Shown here: positions 9,054 through 18,178 of the stretch, piece by piece
Layout of the letters: the number at the start of each line of letters is the position of its first letter
Numbering within the stretch: position 1 is the first letter of the stretch
Assembly (NCBI RefSeq): GCF_022842045.1
Contig: NZ_JALHQI010000012.1
Coordinates: 1 to 54,826 of the forward strand
Source: Arenimonas sp.
GTDB lineage: Bacteria; Pseudomonadota; Gammaproteobacteria; Xanthomonadales; Xanthomonadaceae
Direction: 5' to 3'
Length of the DNA stretch: 54,826 nucleotides
Notes under the pieces: generated by a model
The model's database searches: none
What the model was told of the DNA's origin: nothing
What the model saw: only the letters and a program-made list of their open reading frames with translations
Translations under genes and position numbers: made by a program

Positions 9054-9844
9054 CTGCCGGCCGGCAGGCCCAGCAGCAGGGCCACGCCCAGGCCGATGCG
9101 GTACCAGGCGAAGGGCCGGAAGCTGTGGGTGGCGATGTAGCCCAGCAGCCAGCGCACGGCCGCGAACCCGGTGAGGGTCGCGGCCACGAAGGCGACGCCC
9201 AGGCTGGCCCAGTCCTCGTCGCCGGCGCTGCCGTCGCGCAGGGTTTCCATCAGCGCCCAGCCGCTGGCCGCGAACATGGTCGGGATGCCGACCAGGAACA
9301 CGAACTCGGCCGCCGCCGGCTTGCGGTTCATGCCCAGCAGCAGCGCCATGAAGATCGCCGCCGCCGAGCGCGAGGTGCCCGGGAACACGCCGGCCAGCAC
9401 CTGCGCCAGGCCCACGGCCACGACCACTTTCCAGGTCAGCGCGTCCGACGGCGGCTTGCCCTCCGAGATGCGCTCGGCGACCAGCATCCACACGCCGCCC
9501 ACCACCAGCGCCCACGCGATCGGCGTCACCGTGTCGGGCAGTTCCCAGCCCAGCAGGCGCACCGGCAGGCCCACCACGGCGGTGACGCCGAACGCGACCG
9601 CGATCTTCAGCGCGTAGCCGCGGGTCGCGGCGTCGTCCAGGCCCGTGGCGAGCTGCCACAGCCGCTGCCGGTAGACCAGCGTGATGGCGAGGATGGCGCC
9701 GGCCTGGATGCTGATGTTGAACAGGTCCGAGCGCGCGCCCAGCCAGTGCTGGGCGATGAGCAGGTGGCCGGTGCTGGAAATCGGCAGGAACTCGGTGAGG
9801 CCTTCGATGATCCCCAGCAGGAGGGCGGACAGCAGGTCGTTCAA
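9050..9844 (-). CDS. uppP: undecaprenyl-diphosphatase
   Basis: A 264-residue multi-spanning membrane protein. The two hallmark UppP/BacA motifs are intact: EGLTEFLPISSTGH near the N-terminus and PGTSRSAAAIFMALLLGM in the middle. It removes phosphate from undecaprenyl pyrophosphate at the outer face of the cytoplasmic membrane, recycling the lipid carrier for peptidoglycan and other envelope polymers. The length is typical for the family. It is transcribed toward the TPR gene and away from glnA. Confidence 0.95.
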   Translation of the reverse strand: MNDLLSALLLGIIEGLTEFLPISSTGHLLIAQHWLGARSDLFNISIQAGAILAITLVYRQRLWQLATGLDDAATRGYALKIAVAFGVTAVVGLPVRLLGWELPDTVTPIAWALVVGGVWMLVAERISEGKPPSDALTWKVVVAVGLAQVLAGVFPGTSRSAAAIFMALLLGMNRKPAAAEFVFLVGIPTMFAASGWALMETLRDGSAGDEDWASLGVAFVAATLTGFAAVRWLLGYIATHSFRPFAWYRIGLGVALLLGLPAGS

Positions 9845-9910
9845 GGGCGGGGCCGGTGGGTGGGGGCGTTGGATGATACGGCGGGCAGCAAGCTGGGCGC
9901 AGGAGTTGGT

Positions 9911-10030
9911 GGGGAGAGGGTGGGAACTGGTGAAGAGGAACTAGTGAAGAGGAGCTAGGAACTAGTAAGAGCCGCACGGCCCGCTTCTCCACTAGCTCCT
10001 AGTTCCTTTTCACTAGTTCCCACTCCTCCC
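9911..10030. repeat. long imperfect inverted repeat built from GGAACTAG units
   Basis: The left arm (about 9911-9966) and right arm (about 9987-10030) are nearly complementary: GGGAACTGGTGAAGAGGAAC on the left pairs with CCTTTTCACTAGTTCCC on the right, and shorter GAGCTAGGAACTAGT copies lie inside. The centre is about 20 bases of GC-rich loop. The arms would form a long hairpin. It sits between the uppP start and the glnA control region. It may be a dispersed intergenic repeat of the host lineage; one copy alone cannot show this. Confidence 0.6.
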
Positions 10031-10032
10031 CA

Positions 10033-10116
10033 TATTGGCGCAATACCCAAAACACAATGCACCACCATGGTGCTTGCTGGTCCCGAAGGAATAACAAAAA
10101 ACTATTTGCGCCAATA
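10033..10116. promoter_or_regulatory. paired 11-base inverted repeat framing the glnA upstream region
   Basis: TATTGGCGCAA at 10033-10043 and TTGCGCCAATA at 10106-10116 are exact reverse complements, separated by 62 bases that contain the NtrC box. The second copy ends 20 bases before the sigma-54 promoter. They could be weaker activator sites or sites for another nitrogen regulator. The symmetry is directly visible; the function is inference. Confidence 0.55.
10058..10074 (+). promoter_or_regulatory. NtrC binding site upstream of glnA
   Basis: TGCACCACCATGGTGCT matches the NtrC consensus TGCACN7GTGCA apart from its last base. It lies about 63 bases upstream of the sigma-54 promoter, a normal distance for an NtrC enhancer. 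This predicts activation of glnA under nitrogen limitation by the NtrB/NtrC pair encoded at 18.2 and 51.3 kb. Confidence 0.85.
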
Positions 10117-10136
10117 ACATACGCCCGGTCCTGCCT

Positions 10137-10152
10137 TGGCACGCCCTTTGCA
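10137..10152 (+). promoter_or_regulatory. sigma-54 promoter of glnA
   Basis: TGGCACGCCCTTTGCA is a full match to the sigma-54 -24/-12 consensus (TGGCAC-N5-TTGCA), with the GG and GC pairs correctly spaced. It lies 38 bases before the glnA start codon. Together with the NtrC box upstream it gives a complete NtrC-dependent promoter. Confidence 0.92.
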
Positions 10153-10189
10153 ACCCTACCCCCATCCCAACCCACCCGGAGCCACCCGC

Positions 10190-11599
10190 ATGTCGCTTGC
10201 CCATATCGAGAAGATGATCAAGGACCACGAGGTCGAGTTCGTCGACCTGCGCTTCGCCGACGTGCGCGGCGTGCAGCACCACGTCACCTTCCCGGTGAGC
10301 ATCATCGAGCCGGGCCTGTTCGAGGACGGCAAGATGTTCGACGGCTCGTCGATCTCGGGCTGGCGCGGCATCAACGAGTCCGACATGGTCCTGCTGCCGG
10401 ACCCGGACACCGCGGTGCTCGATCCCTTCACCGCTGATCCGACCCTGATCCTGGTCTGCGACGTGCTCGACCCGGCCACCATGCAGGGTTACTCGCGCTG
10501 CCCGCGCGGCGTCGCCAAGCGCGCCGAGGCCTACCTCAAGGCGTCCGGCATCGCCGACCAGGCCTTCTTCGGCCCCGAGCCCGAGTTCTTCATCTTCGAC
10601 TCGGTGCGCTTCGCCAACGACATGGGCCACACCTTCTTCGAGATCGATTCCGAGGAAGCGGCCTGGAACACCAAGAAGAAGTACGAGGGCGGCAACAGCG
10701 GCTATCGTCCGGGCGTGAAGGGCGGTTATTTCCCGGTCGCGCCGACCGACCAGCTGCACGACATCCGCGCCGAGATGTGCAAGCTGCTGATGGCCGCCGG
10801 CCAGGAAGTGGAAGTGCACCACCACGAAGTGGCCAACGCCGGCCAGTGCGAGATCGGCACCAAGTTCAACTCGCTGGTGAAGAAGTCCGACGAGCTGATG
10901 ATGCTCAAGTACATCGTCAAGAACGTCGCCCACCGCAACGGCAAGACCGCCACCTTCATGCCCAAGCCGCTGGTCGGCGACAACGGCAGCGGCATGCACG
11001 TGCACCAGAGCCTGGCCAAGGGCGGCGTGAACCTGTTCACCGGTGACGGCTACGGTGGCCTGAGCCAGATGGCACTGTGGTACATCGGCGGCATCTTCAA
11101 GCACGCGCGCGCCATCAACGCGTTCTCGAACTCGACCACCAACAGCTACAAGCGCCTGGTGCCGGGCTTCGAGGCGCCGGTGATGCTGGCCTACTCGGCC
11201 TCGAACCGCTCGGCTTCGTGCCGCATCCCGTACGTGGCCAACCCGAAGGCGCGCCGCATCGAGATGCGCTTCCCGGACCCGATGAACTCGGGCTACCTGA
11301 CCTTCACCGCGCTGATGATGGCCGGCCTGGACGGCATCAAGAACAAGATCGACCCGGGCGCGCCGAGCAACAAGGACCTCTACGACCTGCCGCCGGAAGA
11401 AGAGAAGAACATCCCGACCGTTTGCCACTCGCTCGACCAGGCGCTGGCCGCGCTCGACGCCGACCGCGAGTTCCTCAAGGCCGGCGGCGTGATGAGCGAC
11501 GACTTCATCGACGGCTACATCGCGCTGAAGATGCAGGAAGTGACCAAGTTCCGCGCGGCCACCCATCCGCTCGAGTACCAGATGTACTACGGCATCTGA
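10190..11599 (+). CDS. glnA: glutamine synthetase, type I
   Basis: A 469-residue protein, the standard GSI length. It shows [17 protein letters not shown], the [11 protein letters not shown] metal-binding segment, [11 protein letters not shown], and [10 protein letters not shown], which contains the tyrosine that GlnE adenylylates in GSI-beta enzymes. It makes glutamine from glutamate, ammonia and ATP in the cytoplasm as a dodecamer. The ATG at 10190 gives the canonical length and follows CCGGAG. Expression is predicted from the sigma-54/NtrC promoter just upstream, and a hairpin terminator follows. Confidence 0.97.
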   Translation: MSLAHIEKMIKDHEVEFVDLRFADVRGVQHHVTFPVSIIEPGLFEDGKMFDGSSISGWRGINESDMVLLPDPDTAVLDPFTADPTLILVCDVLDPATMQGYSRCPRGVAKRAEAYLKASGIADQAFFGPEPEFFIFDSVRFANDMGHTFFEIDSEEAAWNTKKKYEGGNSGYRPGVKGGYFPVAPTDQLHDIRAEMCKLLMAAGQEVEVHHHEVANAGQCEIGTKFNSLVKKSDELMMLKYIVKNVAHRNGKTATFMPKPLVGDNGSGMHVHQSLAKGGVNLFTGDGYGGLSQMALWYIGGIFKHARAINAFSNSTTNSYKRLVPGFEAPVMLAYSASNRSASCRIPYVANPKARRIEMRFPDPMNSGYLTFTALMMAGLDGIKNKIDPGAPSNKDLYDLPPEEEKNIPTVCHSLDQALAALDADREFLKAGGVMSDDFIDGYIALKMQEVTKFRAATHPLEYQMYYGI

Positions 11600-11625
11600 T
11601 TCGCGACCATCGTGGCGGAAACGAG

Positions 11626-11654
11626 ATGGCCCGGCTTGTCCGGGCCATTTCTTT
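11626..11654 (+). terminator. rho-independent terminator after glnA
   Basis: ATGGCCCGG and CCGGGCCAT form a perfect 9-base-pair stem around the loop CTTGT, followed by a T-rich run (TTTCTTT). It begins 27 bases after the glnA stop, so glnA is predicted to be monocistronic. Confidence 0.85.
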
Positions 11655-11689
11655 CCCGATAGCATCGGGCGACACGAGGGGAGAGCGTG

Positions 11690-13036
11690 ATGATGAAGTG
11701 GGTCCGGCAGGGCTTCCTGGGGCTGTTGTTGTTCGTGGTCGGCGCGGTGGTGGTGACGGCGGTGCTGCGCTGGTTCGCGGTAGATGATGCCGCGCGCGCC
11801 GACGTGGCGCTGCTGATGACGCCGCCGCCGGCGCCGGTGGGGGACAACGGCTTCGCCGCCCTGGCGCTGGCCGGGCACGAGGTGCCGGTGGACCAGTTCG
11901 AGGCCGTGATGGCCGGCGAGGTCGCGCGCTTCGAGGCCTTCGAGCGTGCGACCCGCGAAGAGTTGCTGGCGATGGCGCGCAAGTCGCCCTATTCACTGGC
12001 CGACGGCGGGCCGAGCTACACCCTGCTCGAAGACAGCGGCTTCCCGGTGCGCGAACCGCTGGATTATTCGGTCGGCTGCGGCATGCAGGCGGACGACTGC
12101 CTCGCACGCGTTGGCGAGGATCCCGGCGCCGTGCGCGACCTGCTGGCCCGTGCCGGCGAGCGCACCGCCCTGGCCGAGCGCAGCCTGGCCAGCGGCCACC
12201 TGCGCAATCCCTATCCGCCCAGCCTGATGGCGCCGCTGCCGAGCTTCCAGCTGCTGCGCCTGCCGCTCAATGCCGCCGCGCTGGACGCCGTCGAGGGCCG
12301 CGTGCCGGAGGCGATGTCGCGCACCTGCGGCGTGTTGGCCAACGCGCGGCGCCACGGCGCCACCAGCACCGACCTGATCCCGCAAATGGTCATGGCCAGC
12401 CTCGCCAACGGCGCCGCCGGCCTGCTGCTCGACCTGCGCCGCGCCGCGCCTGATGTGCCGCTTCCCGCAGACTGCGCGCCGGCCCTGGCGCCGGTGCAGG
12501 GCGAGGATTACTTCGTCTGCGAAGCGATCCGCGGCGAGTTCCGCATGGTCTCGCGCGTCAGCCACGACCTCGACGCGTCGCTGGCCGGGAAGTGGAATCC
12601 GCGCGACCTGTTCCTGCGCCTCACCGCCTTCGATGCCGACACCTACGACGCCTGGCTGGCGCCGCGCTACGCCCAAACCTGCCGCGATGACTATCGCCAG
12701 GCCGTGCTGGCGGGCGTGGTGCCGCCGCCGCGCGTCGAAGTGCCGGAAATGTCGGACCCGACCTGCTGGGGCGCGGTGGTCAGCTGCGTGCTGAGCAACA
12801 TCGGCATGGCCGACGTCGGCCAGTACCAGCGCCGGCTGCTCGACAACGCGGCGAAGCTGCGCCTGCAGCTGGCGGCCTTGGCCGTCGCCGATGGCCGCCT
12901 GGCGCGCGACGCCGCGGTGGCCGAAGCGACTTCGCCGGGTTACGCGGCGACCCTGTCCGCCGACGGCGATCGCCTGCAGATCTCCCTGCAGCAGGCCGGC
13001 CCGAACCAGGAGCCGACCTTCAGCGTCGCGCTCTGA
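11690..13036 (+). CDS. unknown protein with one N-terminal membrane segment
   Basis: I do not recognise this family. The 448-residue product starts MMKWVRQGFLGLLLFVVGAVVVTAV, one transmembrane segment or uncleaved signal anchor; the rest should be periplasmic. The body is Ala/Leu-rich and helical with scattered cysteines (for example SVGCGMQADDCLARVG and DPTCWGAVVSCVLS) that could form disulfides. A GAGGGGAGAG ribosome site precedes tandem ATG codons at 11690 and 11693; GTG at 11687 is also possible. It stands alone between glnA and the endonuclease gene. Confidence 0.75.
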   Translation: MMKWVRQGFLGLLLFVVGAVVVTAVLRWFAVDDAARADVALLMTPPPAPVGDNGFAALALAGHEVPVDQFEAVMAGEVARFEAFERATREELLAMARKSPYSLADGGPSYTLLEDSGFPVREPLDYSVGCGMQADDCLARVGEDPGAVRDLLARAGERTALAERSLASGHLRNPYPPSLMAPLPSFQLLRLPLNAAALDAVEGRVPEAMSRTCGVLANARRHGATSTDLIPQMVMASLANGAAGLLLDLRRAAPDVPLPADCAPALAPVQGEDYFVCEAIRGEFRMVSRVSHDLDASLAGKWNPRDLFLRLTAFDADTYDAWLAPRYAQTCRDDYRQAVLAGVVPPPRVEVPEMSDPTCWGAVVSCVLSNIGMADVGQYQRRLLDNAAKLRLQLAALAVADGRLARDAAVAEATSPGYAATLSADGDRLQISLQQAGPNQEPTFSVAL

Positions 13037-13171
13037 TCCGCGTCCAATCCCTGGCCCCTGATCGAAGCCGGCCCCCGCGGCCGGCTTGCGGCGTTGCACC
13101 AAGTCCCCCGAGGGGAAATCTGTAATATCCGGGTAGGAAACTTCGTACCGACTTCTGGGGAGAAAGCGTAC

Positions 13172-14839
13172 GTGACTATCCGGACCCTGCGGCTTCTGCC
13201 GCTTCTTTTGCTGTGCCCGTCGCTCGCCCAGGCCGGTGCCTGGATCAACGAGATCCACTACGACAACGCCGGCACCGACGTCGGTGAACGCATCGAGATC
13301 GCCGGCGACGCCGGCACCTCGCTCACCGGCTGGACCCTGCACTTCTACAACGGTGCCGATCGCAAGGTGTACGCCACCCGCAGCCTGTCGGGCACGCTGG
13401 GCGCCACCTGCGGCGCATTCGGCTTCCTCACCGTGGACGCGGCCGGGCTGCAGAACGGCGCGCCCGACGGCGTGGCGCTCACCAACGCCTCCGGCGCGGT
13501 TGTGCAGTTCCTGAGCTACGAGGGCAGCTTCAATGGCGCCGATGGCCCGGCCCGCAACCGGACCTCGGTGAACATCGGCGTGTCCGAGACCGACGCCACG
13601 CCCGTCGGCCACTCGCTGCAGCTCGGCGGCAGCGGCACGCAGTATTCGAACTTCACCTGGCGCGCGGCGGCGGCGTCCACGTTCGGAACCTGCAACGTCG
13701 CGCAGACCTTCCCGGTGCCGGACCTGGCGCCCACCGTCACCGGCACGTCGCCGGTGGATGGCAGCGGCTCGGTGGCGCTGGACAGCAACCTGTCGATCGT
13801 CTTCTCCGAACCGGTGAGCCTTGCCGCGGGCGCCGTGACGCTGGCCTGCGACAGCGGCGGCAGCGTCGCGGTGGCCACCAGCGGCGGCCCGACCCAGTTC
13901 ACCGTGGATCCGCAGACCAGCCTGCCGGGCCTGTCGGACTGCCTGGTCGACGTCCTCGCCAGCAAGGTCACCGACCTCGACGGCACGCCGACGCCCATGG
14001 CGGCGAACTACAGCTTCGTGTTCACCACCGCCGCGGTGCCGGGGCTGGATTACTACTCGGGCGTGAACACCTCCAGCGCCTCGGCGCTGCGCAGCAGCCT
14101 GCACGCGCTGATCGACGACCACCAGCGCTTCCCGTACACGTCCACGGCCACCGATACCTGGGACATCCTCGAGTACGCCGACGAAGACCCGACCAACCCG
14201 GGCCGCATCCTCGACGTGTACCGCAATGCGGCGTACACGAAGGCCGGCGGCGGCAACACGCAGTACAACCGCGAGCACACCTGGCCCAAGAGCTACGGCT
14301 TCACCAACGACGGCAGCGGCAACTATCCGTACACCGACACCCACATGCTGTTCCTGTCGGACTCGGCCTACAACAGTTCGCGCAACAACAAGCCGTATGC
14401 CGATTGCCTGAGCAACTGCGTCGAGCGCGCCACGGTCGCCAACGCCGGCGCAGGCGGCGGCACCGGCGTGTTCCCGGGGAACTCGAATTGGTACGACACC
14501 ACGTACTGGCAGACCTGGGGCGACCGCAAGGGCGACGTTGCGCGCGCGCTGCTGTACATGGACGTGCGCTACGAGGGCGGCACCCACGGCGTCACCGGCG
14601 TGGCCGAGCCGAACCTGATCCTCACCGACGACCCGGGCCTGATCCAGGCCTCCAGCAGCAACCTCGGCGTCGCCTACATGGGCCGCCTGGCCGACCTGCT
14701 GCGCTGGCACGCCGAGGACCCGGTGGACGAGAAGGAAATCCTGCGCAACGAAGCGGTCTACACCTACCAGGGCAACCGCAATCCGTTCATCGACCACCCG
14801 GAATGGGTGGCCTGCGTGTTCCAGGGCGTTTGCCCCTGA
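13172..14839 (+). CDS. secreted endonuclease I fused to lamin-tail and Ig-like domains
   Basis: A 555-residue exported protein. After the signal peptide (TLRLLPLLLLCPSLAQA) come a lamin-tail-like domain (INEIHYDNAGTDVGERIEI), an Ig-like Big_5-type domain at about residues 185-290 (SPVDGSGSVALDSNLSIVFS) and an endonuclease I domain with YNREHTWPKSYGF, THMLFLSDSAYNSSR and a closing GNRNPFIDHPEWV. Endonuclease I cleaves DNA nonspecifically. The GTG at 13172 is preferred because it yields the signal peptide and follows GGGGAGA. The family is often exported for nutrient scavenging or DNA turnover. Confidence 0.9.
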   Translation: MTIRTLRLLPLLLLCPSLAQAGAWINEIHYDNAGTDVGERIEIAGDAGTSLTGWTLHFYNGADRKVYATRSLSGTLGATCGAFGFLTVDAAGLQNGAPDGVALTNASGAVVQFLSYEGSFNGADGPARNRTSVNIGVSETDATPVGHSLQLGGSGTQYSNFTWRAAAASTFGTCNVAQTFPVPDLAPTVTGTSPVDGSGSVALDSNLSIVFSEPVSLAAGAVTLACDSGGSVAVATSGGPTQFTVDPQTSLPGLSDCLVDVLASKVTDLDGTPTPMAANYSFVFTTAAVPGLDYYSGVNTSSASALRSSLHALIDDHQRFPYTSTATDTWDILEYADEDPTNPGRILDVYRNAAYTKAGGGNTQYNREHTWPKSYGFTNDGSGNYPYTDTHMLFLSDSAYNSSRNNKPYADCLSNCVERATVANAGAGGGTGVFPGNSNWYDTTYWQTWGDRKGDVARALLYMDVRYEGGTHGVTGVAEPNLILTDDPGLIQASSSNLGVAYMGRLADLLRWHAEDPVDEKEILRNEAVYTYQGNRNPFIDHPEWVACVFQGVCP

Positions 14840-14849
14840 GCTGAGTGAC

Positions 14850-14872
14850 GCGGGCGGCGCCGGGCCGCCCGC
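14850..14872 (+). terminator. GC-rich hairpin after the endonuclease gene
   Basis: GCGGGCGGC and GCCGCCCGC pair perfectly (9 base pairs, 5-base loop) 11 bases after the endonuclease stop. No T-run follows, so it may be a transcript-end stabiliser or a weak terminator. Confidence 0.5.
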
Positions 14873-14966
14873 CGGTCCGGTGCAGGGCGCTCGCCTGGCC
14901 CGGCCCCGCCGGCGTCCGGCGGCCCGCCCGTCGGCCAGGCGGCGAGGGGCTTGCCGGCCCCGGGGT

Positions 14967-15002
14967 CACTGTGCATACTGTGCCTATTCAAAAAGCACAG
15001 TG
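14967..15002. promoter_or_regulatory. probable GntR operator, overlapping the regulator's own promoter
   Basis: Three copies of one half-site are visible: CACTGTGC (14967-14974), ACTGTGC (14977-14983) and the inverted GCACAGTG (14995-15002). The last ends 5 bases before the GTG start of the GntR gene. Such symmetry is typical of YtrA-subfamily self-repression, so the regulator probably controls its own operon with the ABC exporter. Binding is inference. Confidence 0.65.
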
Positions 15003-15007
15003 GCCCC

Positions 15008-15417
15008 GTGAACGCGGAACTCTTCCTGTCGGCCAGCGACCCGCGGCCGATGTACCAGCAGATCGTCGACCAGGTCACCGCCAAGGTGATGGCTGGCGAC
15101 TGGGCGGCCGGCCAGCCGCTGCCGTCCATCCGCGAGCTGGCCGCGGAGAGCCGGGTCAGCGTGATCACCGTTCGCCGCGCCTATGAAGAGCTCGAACGCG
15201 CCGGCGTGATCGCCACCCGCCAGGGCAAGGGCTCGGTGGTCGCCGAACGCAGCGACCTGCCCACCGCCCTGATGCACGAGGAACTGCAGCGCCAGCTCGA
15301 GGTGCTGCTCGCCTGCGCCGCGCGCCTGGGCCTGCCCCGCAGCGAACTGCACCGCCTCATCGACCAGGCCGCCGACCCCGACGCGGCCGGCCCCGCCACC
15401 CCGCAAGGAAACCTGCC

Positions 15418-15421
<4 letters not shown>
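15008..15421 (+). CDS. GntR-family transcriptional regulator, YtrA subfamily
   Basis: A 137-residue protein with the GntR winged-helix motif: PMYQQIVDQVTAKVMAG, PLPSIRELAAESRVSVITV and RRAYEELERAGVI. The C-terminal domain is a short helical tail only, which is typical of YtrA regulators that govern adjacent ABC transporters. The GTG at 15008 is favoured because the in-frame ATG further upstream would place the operator inside the coding region. The stop overlaps the ATP-binding gene (ATGA). Confidence 0.9.
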
Positions 15422-16298
<877 letters not shown>

Positions 16299-16302
<4 letters not shown>

Positions 16303-16976
16303 CCCTCAACATCCCCGTCATCAAGCTGCTGGTCGCCAAGGACTGGCAGCTGTTCCAGAAGCAGCTGGCCGTGTGCGTGCTCGCCGGCATCGTCTCGCTG
16401 TGCTTCCTCGGGCTGGCCAGGCCCTGGGCTTTCTATGTCGGCTCGCTGATGCTGATCATCGTGATGGTGTCGGCGGCGTGCTTCTCGATCGCGACCTCGC
16501 TGGTGGTCGAGCGAAAGGAGCAGACGCTGGCCTTCGTGATGAGCCTGCCGGTGTCGCCGCTGGACTTCACGGTGGCCAAACTGGTCGGCAACCTGGTCAC
16601 CTTCCTGGTGCCCTTCGGGGTGATGCTGGCCGGCACGCTGGCGGTGGTGCTGTTCACCCCGCTGCCGGATGGCCTGTTCGTTTACGCGCTGCTGATCTTC
16701 GGCTACCTGCTGTTCGCGTTCTCAGTCTCGCTGGCGATCGCGATGGCGGTGCAAACGGAGGGGTGGGCGACGTTCGGGATGATCGCGCCGATGGTGCTGA
16801 TCAATCCGTACATGATGGCGCTGGCGCAGGTGCCGGAGATCCAGCGGCGTGTCAGCGTGGACGCGCTGGTGTGGACGACGCCCGCGGTGCTGATCCTGTC
16901 GGCGCTGGTGGTGCTGTCGGTGGTGCTGATCGGCGCGACCGCGTGGCACCACGCCCGCAAGCCGGCGTTCTACTGA
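16299..16976 (+). CDS. ABC-2-type transporter permease
   Basis: A 225-residue protein with about six hydrophobic segments (for example VCVLAGIVSLCFLGLA, LMLIIVMVSAACFSIA, VTFLVPFGVMLAGTLAVV, AVLILSALVVLSVVLIGA). The cytosolic motif VERKEQTLAFVMSLPVSPLDF is typical of ABC-2 permeases. The ATG at 16299 overlaps the ATPase stop by 4 bases, so the pair is translationally coupled. It should form the membrane half of the exporter; the longer frame upstream lies inside the ATPase gene. Confidence 0.85.
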
Positions 16977-16980
16977 GGCC

Positions 16981-18105
16981 GTGGGTGCCACCGCGCCGCA
17001 GGAGCGGCTGCACTACATGGACCACCTGCGGGCGCTGGCGATGCTGGCCGGCGTCTTCTTCCACGCCGCGCTGGCCTACAGCCCGCTGATGCAGGGCTTC
17101 TTCCCCACCGCGGACCGGCAGAACAGCGTTGGGGTCGACGCGGTGATCTGGGGGCTGCACCTGGTGCGGATGCCGCTGTTCTTCCTGGTCGCGGGCTTCT
17201 TCGCCGCGTGGGTGATCGCCGCGCGCGGCGGCATGGCGCTGGCCCGGCAGCGGGTGCGGCGCATCCTGGTGCCGTTCCTGGTGGCGTGGCCGCTGGTGCT
17301 GTGGTCGCTGTCGGCCAGCACCGGCTGGGCGCTGGAGAACGTGCAGCATCCGTCCGCGTTCCTGGCCATGGTGCGCGAATGGCTGCAGCAGCCGGACCCG
17401 CCGCGCCTGCCGCCCGGCACCGGCCACCTGTGGTTCCTGTACTACCTGCTGCTGTTCGGCGTGCTGCACTGGGTGGTGCGCACACTGGATCTTGGACGCC
17501 TCGGCGCCTGGCTGGCCTCGCGGCACCCGGCCTGGCTGCTGCTGGGGCTGCCGCTGCCGCTGGTGCCCGCGCTCGCTTCGGTCAGCGCGCCGCATCCCGC
17601 GCCCGAAGGCCTGGTGCCGCAGTTCTGGGCGATCGCCTACTACGGCGCCTTCTTCGCGCTGGGAACCCTGGTGCACGTCAGGACCGACTGGCTGGCGCGC
17701 GCACGGCCGTCCGCGCCCTGGCTGGCGCTGGCCAGCCTCGCGCTCTACGCCGTGTTCCTGTGGCGGCTGTCGGTTGAACTGCCGGGCCAGGCGCAGCCGG
17801 TCGCGTCCTGGGGCGTCGCCTTGCTGGAAGGCTGCCTCAGCGTCTGGATGACGGTGCTGTGCCTGCTGGCCGGACAGCGGCTGCTGGATCGCGCCAGCGG
17901 CGTGATGCGCTACCTCGCGCAGTCGGCGTACTGGACCTACCTGCTGCACCTGCCGCTGCTGTTCGCGCTGCAGTACGCGCTGATGGACCAGGAATGGCAC
18001 TGGGGCCTGAAGTTCGCGACCGCGGTCTGCGCCACGCTCGCCGCCTGCCTGCTCAGCTACCAGCTGATGGTGCGGCACACGCCCTTGCGTCGCTTCGTGG
18101 GCTGA
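16981..18105 (+). CDS. acyltransferase-3 family membrane protein
   Basis: A 374-residue integral membrane protein with about ten hydrophobic segments. The N-terminus ERLHYMDHLRALAMLAGVFFHAAL carries the family pattern of an Arg in the first helix and a conserved His. The family (OpgC/OafB-like) transfers acyl groups to sugars of glucans, O-antigens or other envelope polymers. The start is a GTG 4 bases after the permease stop, so it may belong to the GntR-ABC transcript. The acceptor is unknown. Confidence 0.82.
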   Translation: MGATAPQERLHYMDHLRALAMLAGVFFHAALAYSPLMQGFFPTADRQNSVGVDAVIWGLHLVRMPLFFLVAGFFAAWVIAARGGMALARQRVRRILVPFLVAWPLVLWSLSASTGWALENVQHPSAFLAMVREWLQQPDPPRLPPGTGHLWFLYYLLLFGVLHWVVRTLDLGRLGAWLASRHPAWLLLGLPLPLVPALASVSAPHPAPEGLVPQFWAIAYYGAFFALGTLVHVRTDWLARARPSAPWLALASLALYAVFLWRLSVELPGQAQPVASWGVALLEGCLSVWMTVLCLLAGQRLLDRASGVMRYLAQSAYWTYLLHLPLLFALQYALMDQEWHWGLKFATAVCATLAACLLSYQLMVRHTPLRRFVG

Positions 18106-18178
18106 GCGCGGACCGGCGCCGCCGCCGGTGCGGGGGCGTCCGGGGCCAGCGGCCCGCGCCTTGCGACATACTGTCGGC

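Noticed and set aside
6630-9992. A 1120-codon minus-strand frame
   Set aside because: It is a shadow of the hydrolase, TPR and uppP genes; the composition is biased and no motif is present.
11993-14797. A 934-codon minus-strand frame
   Set aside because: It is antisense to the unknown membrane-anchored protein and the endonuclease, both of which have clear signals on the plus strand.
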